A stretch of 64,000 bases of DNA from M3007 sp031425035 (lineage in GTDB: Bacteria > Bacteroidota > Bacteroidia > Chitinophagales > Saprospiraceae). A program made the position numbers and the translations under genes. Below the pieces are notes generated by a model. That model was given only the letters and a program-made list of their open reading frames with translations. It ran no database searches and was not told the DNA's origin. The stretch is taken from the NCBI GenBank assembly GCA_031425035.1, contig JANPIN010000052.1, positions 4,815-68,814 of the forward strand. The letters are read 5' to 3'. Shown in pieces: positions 56,901-62,100 of the stretch (position 1 is its first letter; each line of letters starts with the position of its first letter).

Positions 56901-58159
56901 TCACCGGGGTAAACAATATCTGCATCGGCGCGACCACTACCTTATCGCCGACCACCGGTGGTACCTGGGTGAGCAGTAATCCGGCGGTAGCCAGTGTGAC
57001 GAATGGCGGCGTGGTGCTCGGCTTAACGGCCGGCACGGCGACGTTTACCTTTACCAGCACGGCCACAGGATGTAGTTCCGCTCCTACGGGCACCGTGACG
57101 GTCAACGGGTTGCCAGCGGTCAGTATCACGGGTTCTAATAGTATTTGTATCGGCGCAACCTCCAGCTTATCGCCAACGACCGGTGGCACCTGGGCCAGTA
57201 GCAATCCGGCGGTGGCCACCGTGACGAATGCCGGCCTGGTTACGGGTGTAGGTGCCGGCACCGCCACGTTCACCTTTACCAGCAGCAGTACCGGCTGTGC
57301 TTCCGCGCCCACCGGAGCGATCACAGTGTCGGCCTGCAATTCTTTGGCTGCCGTAAAAGTCTTCCTGAGCGGTCCGTATGACGCTGCGGTTGATCTGATG
57401 AAGGATCAAATGCGGGTGGCGAATCAGATCCCGAATACACAGCCTTATGGGGGCGCCCAGTATGCCGACTTCAACTATAACGGTCCGGAAACGATCGGCG
57501 CCGGCGTACTGGCGGTAACCGGTACGAACGCCATTGTGGACTGGGTGCTGCTGGAGTTACGCAGCCCGGCTAGTCCCGGCACCGTTATCGCCCGTAAAGC
57601 GGCCCTGGTGCAGCGCGACGGCGATGTGGTCGAATCCGCGGATGGTACTTCCCCGGTCGTCTTTGTAGGGGCTACGGCGGGCAGTTATTATGTCGCCGTG
57701 AAACACCGCAACCACCTGGGCGTGATGACCAGCTCGGCCATTGTCCTGAGCGGCAGTTCGGCGGTATCGATCAATTTCACCAGTGCTGCGACGAATAATT
57801 ACCAGTTGCCGGGCGCTACCGGAAGCACCTACGCCCAAAGAACGCTGCCCAACGGCAAGCGCGCCCTCTGGGAAGGGAACATGAGCAATTTGTCCGGTTC
57901 CGGCAACCAGATCCAGTTTCAGGGTAGTAATTCCGACAGCGATGAGCCCTACTTCCGGGTATTGCTCGATCCGGGTAACCTGCTGGTGCTCCCCAACTAT
58001 ATCGTCAATGCTTATGATCGGTCAGACGCTAATCTGGACGGGATGGTCATTTACCAGGGCAATGGTTCCGATTCGGACATTCCATTTTTCAACGTGCTGT
58101 CCTTCCCGGATAACAACCTGTTCCTGCCCAATTTCGTCATTTTCCAGCAAATACCCTGA
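44903..58159 (+). CDS. Giant secreted mosaic adhesin (beta-helix, LamG-like, PKD-like, Ig-like repeats)
   Basis: The 4,418-residue protein has a signal peptide ending near residue 36 (GSTGLYA). A right-handed beta-helix region (about 38-600) shows DDGDYG words spaced about 85 residues apart. Four LamG-like modules start near 700, 1,134, 1,560 and 1,983. Modules 1-3 each have a laminin-G-like part (LKLWLRAEDGI..., FNPSLSFDGSNDLF) and a GIGRDD...QKQS part; module 4 is divergent (VFGVGTDTTGCFYQKQS). Two PKD/Ig-like domains follow (about 2,412-2,571), then 21 Ig-like repeats (2,572-4,145). The tail VKVFLSGPYDAAVDLMKD, with DWVLLELRSPASPG and VAVKHRNHLGV, is a module seen on many Bacteroidota secreted proteins. 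The end is two Asp-rich 40-residue units. No type A T9SS tail is present. Adhesion is inferred from architecture. Confidence 0.9.
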   Translation: MDPLYNLIKPCSFFRKAMLTFGALLCLFGSTGLYATNYIVNSSSDANTGSGVTGTLRYCITQADLSAGPHTITFTVPSVTFASDYPQIIRQITIDGGASKVIVQCTAGNGLLRPFYLNTGSSNSTLKNLDIRGGGLEPIRIDGSPTDITIRNIICSNSSGDWWNYGLFITGNATNYTIRNFIMNNIENAFDAIHISGTSTNVTIDSVRIPQGPGTTGIGMRFGGVVNNMTISNCYINLDDQNTTDDGDYGILFDSNVTGLTMNNDTINDGEIYGMHFSGTLTNFNIQNTQIKQGDGWGQGIGFRVVGVVNGFTINNLLIDMNITTTPTPLGDDGDYGLYFNTTVSNANINNLTIHDCDLRGAFFGNGMATGSITNTTIDNFNGHVTNLGLEFNGPVTNLTMTNVTINEDITGTTDDGDYGLRFIGSVNGATLTNVNVKEADVYGVHIWVDFRNVTWTGGNLFKNGTGIRGDNCNYNRRNVKLQNLEIDSSTTNGIALPICLGGLADSVAILNDTITNAGSDGIYLWNGNVATMYTIKNCLIRGNGRTSTAGDGIQITAPDNVVITQNNIYDNAGLGINHTGNGNCLLEGALAPSINSVTPMAGNQYLVNFTIPAAAGPGTFKVEFFTNNPIAGIEGEYYVSSVSGLSAGVGQTATITTNTGPAANPKTANLTMTFTRTGASCNGTSEFSNSMALDPQGPGCVNAGVAMWLRADKITGKAEGAALDQWIDYSGNGKKAKQFTATAQPKYRSTTLLMNFNPVVQFDGSDDRLDFPDRLGITDTKVFTIASTIRATSYGSQGSILGGAAYGMANYFHPDGRQKIHYHNVGDLGLSTKTNTAGIPNLLMSSRTTAAGNYEFYNNGAADGIFTNATSFSTDGIARVGGSYTPGNYNPLHGVVGDLIVYNRPLTSTERQKINTYLSIKYGVSFDTTIAKVAGVGNNYLLGDGTTVIWTANTGYYHRITGIGRDDCDSLVQKQSRNVNVSNPGIVTMGVGTIAISNATNPTSFPADKSFEVWADDGKTGSTSTAITGDGMITLTGGSCAQYARMAKTFKIQETGTIGVVQVKVDMTGITIGKTAGDYYLAINNTSTFSGTITKLVAATSYVGKVVTFDNVNFTDGQFFTVIGQRTYGPANITANLKLWVKGDEAVTLTGAAVTGWDDQGPAGNLLAGAGGLGMSYTAMQNFNPVVSFPGGASGNFLNLPGGILGNVNTFTGATVFALTKPANTGQTSRLFEENLAVGGSYFGTHIPYSGTIYSDVPIATRISLPAPATTTTQYNIWGLYSAPSVQAIYQNSKSILSGTIAASSYKGNNSAFHLGSYTGVQDYAGTMGEVIIYSQALTPGQRQKVNTYLAVKWGVTLDQTSPYSYIAADSTVLWDGAANAIYKNRITGIGRDDCSDLAQRQSRNQDTTSAYVTMGLGTIAATNTANPNEFSADKSFEIWGDDGIAGSATTTITGDGTINLNPSTCGVFRRLGKTFKVQETGTVGNVQVKVNLRGTSLGKVASDFYLAINSTSTFAGVITKLIQASSYSGGVVTFNNVNFTNGQFFTVVGQKAQGPANITSNLKLWLRAEDGIALNGSTVSGWIDQGPAGNDAVQNTVVSQPAYNSVTNLINFNPSLSFDGSNDLFKTTAPIFGTGNLNYTSFGVVNGNSAAGGVRHWLHDGANSCSQAIGFSVNNGNTLFNVNWCNDFSGGTVSTNKAYIESFARDASTSIRMNILNGKTVATSGVLPALNKANGTGTIGADVGNGQLWSGQIGEIIAYESLLTALDQQKVNSYLAVKWGLTIDQTTPYNYLSANGTVIWNATTYAAYTNRITGIGRDDCSDLQQKQSKNQDAGSLVTISNGTTLAATNDANTSTYSADNSWLLMGDNNKNLTWTGSGVPINGGNVRLNRVWRVKETGTVGTVYLEAPDNSSALATKLPTTTNNIYLLVANSATNGRFNSLTGVTVQLMTFDATNQKWYTTYNFADGDYFTFGSEKVCIAPVGISEGLTSWYHATDLLLGVLPANTANAFPDLAFGAYSLNRNANGTATVVAGSATSFNYNRSITLTGNAGFTKGSLANTDVIEAAAGSMLAVGTSNVNLFGISSALGNVSGLNAGALFNGTSGTSGGGTAGTPNVFSMLGSTTNVTGYTNGTAGTASGSIAARAAGAYTLGFGQNGSNGVYNNGTIAEAFAFDRVLDPEERLVLESYLAIKYGQTLSHNYFNADYDGTNAAATTLYDVSIYPNRVFGVGTDTTGCFYQKQSTSAVPGSMLKMSINTAFAAENSGNAAVFLQDRSYVMAGDNSGSIAAWVMGGGANPNTPDIYQTTCVLPTRINRQWKVTGTYATPTILFAIPDATSSEATKLPAVTAGYSVWMVLNNNADFGINALEQEIPMTLNVLTNNWEGSYQFPAGTTKYITFVMKNNAIATGAVAPAVMITETDNSCTMDDGKILAGASALLTPTSGASYLWNNAATTPTLTVNPMVTTTYTVTVTAANGCTASSTSTVTIVPPAVAAIVETDNSCLADDSKVLSGDQATLTASGGTTYFWDDASTLAVRTVTPLLNTSYMVTVSDANGCTASASKLITIVTAPTVSLTGASSICVGDMTGVSPTSGGTWQSSNPAIASVTNAGVVTGVSAGAAVFNFTSSASGCTSASTLPVTVNATPLVTITGSNNICVNGNTALSPTTGGTWTSNNMAVATVTNAGIVTGVSAGTATFTFTNSTTGCVSAPTAAVTINALPVVNITGSSTICVGTTTTLSPTTGGTWTSSDPTVASVTNAGLVTGVTGGTVTFTFVKNAAPNCGATTMTVTVNALTPTSITGATTICAGTTTTLSPTTGGTWASTNMAVATVTNAGIVTGVSAGTASFIYTNTTTNCASPATAPVTVNALPVVSITGASSICVGGGTTLSPTSGGTWASSNAGVATVTNAGVVTALTAGSVTFSFTSTATGCVSMPTGAVTVTALPVVAISGASTICAGLTTTLSPSTGGTWVSSDPAVATVTNGGVVTGVAAGTATFTFTSNTAPNCAATTGTVTVLALPVVSVTGSGTICVGTTTTLSPTSGGTWASSNAMVATVSNAGVVTGTGAGTATFTFTLSATGCVSDPTPAVTVNALPVVSIVGSSSICVGFTTTLSPTTGGTWVSSDPAIATVTNAGLVTGTSAGTATFTFTNSVTGCVSMPTGAVTVNAIPTVLITGATSICIGAMSGLSPTSGGTWASSNAAVATVTNAGVVTGVSAGTATFTFTQSGTNCASAPTPAITVNPTPTVSITGASSICIGSTTTLSPTNGVWMSSDPAVATVTNAGIVTGVAAGTVTFTFTNTSTGCQSAPTPVVTVNAPPVVSITGANNICVGLTTVLAPTSGGTWLSSDPSVATVTNAGLVTGVSAGLVTFTFTSTATGCTSAPTGAITVNPLPVASISGPNSICVGATTGLSPSSGGTWASSNAAVATVTSSGVVTGVSAGTATFVFTNTGTGCMSAPTAAVTVNAIPVVNISGATSICIGSTTTLTPTTGGTWTSTNAGVATVTNAGVVTAVSAGTATFIFTNSSTGCVSAATAAVTVNATPIVSIVGASSICIGAMTGLSPSTGGTWTSSNPAVATVSNAGVVTGITAGTATFTFTNGSTGCVSAPTPAVTVNGTPAGTITGPTTICAGFTTTLSPNSGGTWTSSNAAVATVTNTGVVTGISAGTATFTFTNSATGCVAAPTAPVTVNALPLVSITGTSGICVGASTTLSPTSGGTWASSNPAVATVTNLGIVTGVSAGSVTFTFTNSVTGCMSSSTPIVTVNALPVASITGVSSICVGATTTLSPTSGGTWASSNPGVATVSGTGVVSGVSAGTATFTFTNTTTGCVSAPTSAVTVNAIPVVSITGSSSICIGFTTALSPTTGGTWVSSNPAVATVTNAGVVTAVSAGTATFTFTNTASGCMSSPTSAVTVNALPVASITGTSSICVGGTTTLSPTTGGTWVSSNPAVATVTNAGIVTGVSAGSVTFTFTNSLTGCASAATSAVTVNASPIVSITGVNNICIGATTTLSPTTGGTWVSSNPAVASVTNGGVVLGLTAGTATFTFTSTATGCSSAPTGTVTVNGLPAVSITGSNSICIGATSSLSPTTGGTWASSNPAVATVTNAGLVTGVGAGTATFTFTSSSTGCASAPTGAITVSACNSLAAVKVFLSGPYDAAVDLMKDQMRVANQIPNTQPYGGAQYADFNYNGPETIGAGVLAVTGTNAIVDWVLLELRSPASPGTVIARKAALVQRDGDVVESADGTSPVVFVGATAGSYYVAVKHRNHLGVMTSSAIVLSGSSAVSINFTSAATNNYQLPGATGSTYAQRTLPNGKRALWEGNMSNLSGSGNQIQFQGSNSDSDEPYFRVLLDPGNLLVLPNYIVNAYDRSDANLDGMVIYQGNGSDSDIPFFNVLSFPDNNLFLPNFVIFQQIP
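52616..57337 (+). repeat. 21 tandem 225-bp Ig-like (BIG2-type) repeats
   Basis: The repeats are about 75 codons each. The typical unit runs PVVSITGASSICVG, TTLSPTTGGTW, SSNPAVATVTNAGVVTGVSA, GTATFTFTNSTTGC and ends AVTVNAL. Each unit has one Cys near position 12 and another near 61-62, a constant pair suited to an intradomain disulfide. Unit 10 is one residue shorter (TNGVWM). Codon-level similarity between units is high but not perfect. Confidence 0.95.
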
Positions 58160-58201
58160 TTCTGAACATCCATCCTCCTTCATTGAAAAACATAAATAAT
58201 T

Positions 58202-59038
58202 ATGAAAAATATAGTGGTGTTGTTAAGTGCGCTGCTCTTCTCCTCCCTGGTAAATGCTCAGGTTAAATTTAACCTGAGCTATCAGGAGGCGACCAAGGTC
58301 TATACGGTTAGCATCCTCCCGGAAGTCAGCTGGGGAGCGCCTAAAAACATGGTCAGCTCGGCGCAGGTCGTATTGCGCGTGGCAGCGAATCAGGAATTTA
58401 CCCCTGGCATCACTTCCCTGGTACCCGGTTTGACCTGGGCCGACAATGCTTACATCGAACATCCTGATGGGGCTCCGGAATACACTTTCGTCTGCATTTC
58501 TCTGGTCAATGGTCCAACTACGCAAATACCGCTGGCCGACGGTCAGGAAGTACCGCTTTTTTCCTTCGTCAATGCTGGAAACGGTTGCGCCGGTCAGGTG
58601 GTCCTGTTGGCCAATGACGATCCGATGGTGCAGTCCGTACGGGGAGCAGGATTCAATATTACCCAGCATTTCGCCGTACTCGGCGCCCGTGGAAATGCTT
58701 TTACCGGCTTGATCAATAGCGCAGTGGATTGCTCCCCGCTCACCAGTGTGGACGCACCGACGGGTAAAGTGATCGACGAAGTAAAGGTGTCTCCGGTACC
58801 TGCGGATAACGTAGTGAATATTCAATGGACCTTACTTACGGACCAGCAGGAACAGCGGGAAATGCTCATTTTCGACGCCCGGGGCCGGGAAGTTTTCCGG
58901 CAAAAAATAAGCGGTGTCCAGGGACGGTACAGCATGCATGTCCAGGTGGCAAACTGGCAGGCAGGCCTGTACAGCATGCAATTTGTCTTTGCCGGCGGCC
59001 AGCGTACGCCTTCCTGGAATTTAATGGTAATTCATTGA
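58202..59038 (+). CDS. T9SS-secreted protein with a single beta module
   Basis: The 278-residue product has a signal peptide (MKNIVVLLSALLFSSLVNA). Residues about 20-165 form a beta-rich domain: VKFNLSYQEATKVYTVSI, PLFSFVNAGNGCAGQVVLL. It ends in a T9SS type A sorting domain (about 195-278): VSPVPADNVVNIQW, MLIFDARGREVFRQKI, WQAGLYSMQFVF, WNLMVIH. The beta domain shares order and key words with the module repeated in the next gene (xVYTVS, LFSF, Cys-x-Gly, D-N-D-P). The gene starts 42 bp after the giant mosaic gene, so the two are probably co-transcribed. The protein is likely exported to the cell surface; its partner is unknown. Confidence 0.85.
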   Translation: MKNIVVLLSALLFSSLVNAQVKFNLSYQEATKVYTVSILPEVSWGAPKNMVSSAQVVLRVAANQEFTPGITSLVPGLTWADNAYIEHPDGAPEYTFVCISLVNGPTTQIPLADGQEVPLFSFVNAGNGCAGQVVLLANDDPMVQSVRGAGFNITQHFAVLGARGNAFTGLINSAVDCSPLTSVDAPTGKVIDEVKVSPVPADNVVNIQWTLLTDQQEQREMLIFDARGREVFRQKISGVQGRYSMHVQVANWQAGLYSMQFVFAGGQRTPSWNLMVIH

Positions 59039-59074
59039 CATTTAATCACTTATGCTCTAATCCAAAATATTGAA

Positions 59075-59129
59075 TTGGGGTTGCATCAAAGTTAAGTTGT
59101 AGAGATTTAACGCTTTGGTGCAGCCCCAA
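59075..59129 (+). terminator. Long hairpin between the two adhesin genes
   Basis: TTGGGGTTGCATCAAAG (59,075-59,091) pairs with CTTTGGTGCAGCCCCAA (59,113-59,129) including two G:U pairs, with a smaller TTAA stem inside the loop. No T run follows, so partial termination or RNA stabilisation is more likely than full termination. Confidence 0.6.
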
Positions 59130-59149
59130 CTCTTTAAAATTAATCAATC

Positions 59150-62100
59150 ATGAAAAGACAGCTACTTTTACTTCTTTCGCCTATTGCCTTGCTGGTCATG
59201 TTGTGTGTTTCCAGCCTGCAAGCCACGGTTACTTATAAATTAGTTTATAACAGTGTAACCCAGGTATATACTGTATCTCTTAACAGCACCGTTGCGTATA
59301 CCGGACCCCAGGCCCGGATCTTTCCTTCCACGCAGATAACGGTCGTGGTGCCCGATCCCGATGGTACCGGAGCGGGCAGCTTCGGGGTCACCAATCTGAC
59401 GACCCTGACGACCCTCAATTGGGGTTTCAGCCAGTTGAACAGTCCTCCCCAAAATACAACTAAGGATTATCTCTTTTTTACGCCTTCCAATGCCGGAGGA
59501 TATTCGCCATTTAATATCCCGGCCAATACCGATATTAATTTATTCAGTTTTAAAGCTGCTCAGGCTTGTATGGGCACGCTTTATTTATATGATAATATTA
59601 CTGATCCACTGAACGCCAATCCGAATTACAATGCCGATAACAGCATCCGGATATTTGGCGGAGGTAACGTCGATTTATACACGGGCAATAGTAGCGGGCC
59701 GGTATCCTGTCCGCCCTGCCTGCTTTCCAATATCACGGCGATAACGACCAATGTCAGTTGCTTTAATGGAACGGATGGTGCCGGTACCGTCGTTGCCGCC
59801 GATGGAACTCCGCCTTACACTTATGCCTGGCCAGCCAGTGCCGGCAACCAAACGACACAAACCGTCAGCAACCTGATGGCAGGCACCTACGTAGTTACCG
59901 TAAATGATTCCGGCGGTTGTATCGGCACGGTGACCGCCACCATTACCCAGCCGACGCAGCTCACGGCATCGGCCAGTACCTTGACCAATGTCATGTGTTT
60001 CGGCGGTACGAATGGTTCCGTCACGGTCGCTGCCGGCGGTGGCACGCCGCCTTATACTTTGTTATGGACCGGCGGTTCCAGCAACCAGACCGTGACCGGT
60101 TTAGCAGCGGGAACTTACACGATCACCGTCACGGACGCCAAAGGCTGTACTATAACTTCCTCGGCCACCGTGACCCAACCGGCGCAGTCCTTAAGCGCGG
60201 GTATTAATGCCAGTACCAATGCCAGCTGTTTTGGCGGAACCAATGGTTCGGCAACGGCTGCGGGGAGTGGCGGTACTACGCCTTATACTTATTTATGGAG
60301 TAATGGTCAGACGGCGGCCATGGCCACCGGATTGGCGGCGGGTACTTATACCGTGACGATCACCGATGCCCATAACTGCACGGCCAGCGCGACCGCCACC
60401 ATTACGGCGCCGACGGTGTTGACCGCCGTCATCAGCGCGCAGACCAATGTGTTGTGCAATGGGACAGCCACGGGCAGCGCCACGATCAGTGCTGCCGGCG
60501 GTACCATTGCCTATAGTTATTTATGGCCGGTGTCGGCGGGTAGTCAGACCACGGCTACCGCGACCAACCTGCCGGCCGGTATTTATAATGCCACGGTCAC
60601 CGATGGACAGGGCTGCACGGCTACGGCCACTGCGACCATCACCGCGCCTGCGGCACCCCTCACCACCGCTATTAGCGGCGTAAACGTCAGCTGCGGCGGG
60701 ACCAACAACGGCAGCGCGACCGTCACCCCTGCGGGCGGAACTCCCGGCTACACTTATTTATGGAGTACCGGCGCCCTGACGGCTACGGCCACTAATCTGG
60801 GCGTAGGTACTTATACGGTTACCGTCACCGATCAAAATAGCTGTACGGCCGCCGCCAGCGTGGTGATTGGTCAAAACACGGGATCGGTCAACTATAAACT
60901 GACCCTGGATCCGGACGGGGTAACCTACCGGGTTTCCTTCAATAGTTCGGTGGCCTACAGCGGTTCGCTGGCGCGGATAACGGGCAGTACCCAGTTTACC
61001 CTGGTCTTTCCCGATCCCGACGGCTCCGGTGCGGGCGTCGTGCAATTGGCCAACGTGACCTCGTTGACCAGTCTGGACATGGATTACACCCAATTGAATA
61101 GTCCTCCGGCAAGTCCGTCCAGGGACTACGCGTTTTTTGCGCCGACCAACGCCGGTGCTTATACCCTGTTCAATATTCCGGCTAATACCGATATCGCTTT
61201 ATTTACTTTTAAAATTCCCCTGGGCTGTTCCGGCTCGGTTTATTTATTTGACAACTATGCCGACCCCTTGAATTCCAACCAGAATATCAGTGCGGATAAT
61301 AGTTTTAAAACGCTGGGTGGCGGCAATGCCAACCTGTATTGCAATAATGCCACGGGCCCGGTAGCCTGCCCGTTGTGCGCGCTTTCCAATATTACGGCCG
61401 TCACGACCAATGTGTCATGTTTCGGCGGTTCTACCGGCGCGGCCACCATTATTGCTGCTGATGGCGTTCCCCAGTACAGCTATGCCTGGCCAGCCAGTGC
61501 TGGAAATCAAACCACCCAAACCGTTACCAATCTGGTCGCCGGCACGTATACCGTCACCGTGACCGACGGGGTAGGTTGCACGGGAACGGTTGCTTTCACC
61601 ATCACCCAGCCACCGGTACTGACCGCCGTAGCGAGTGTCGTCGCCCCGGTCTTGTGCAACGGCGCAGCGACCGGCTCGGTCATGGTGGTCATTGGCGGCG
61701 GTACGCCCGGATACTCCATCTTATGGTCGAACGGTTCGACCGATCAGACTGTTACCAATCTCGTTGCCGGGACCTATACCGTCACGGTTACCGACTCGAA
61801 AAGCTGTACGGCGACCGCTTCGGCCACCGTTGGTCAGCCGGCTCAGCCGTTGAGTGCGACCATTACGGCCAGTATCAATGCCGGTTGTGCCGGCGGCGCC
61901 AGCGGTACTGCCACCGTTACTGCCGGTGGCGGCACCGGTCCTTTTAACTACTTGTGGAGCAATGGTCAGACCAATGCTACGGCCACCGGCCTGGTCGCTG
62001 GTATTTACACGGTTACGATTACCGATGCCAATAACTGTACGGCCATGGCTTCGGTTATGATCACCCAGCCCAGCGTCCTCACGGCGGTGGTTGGTGCCCA

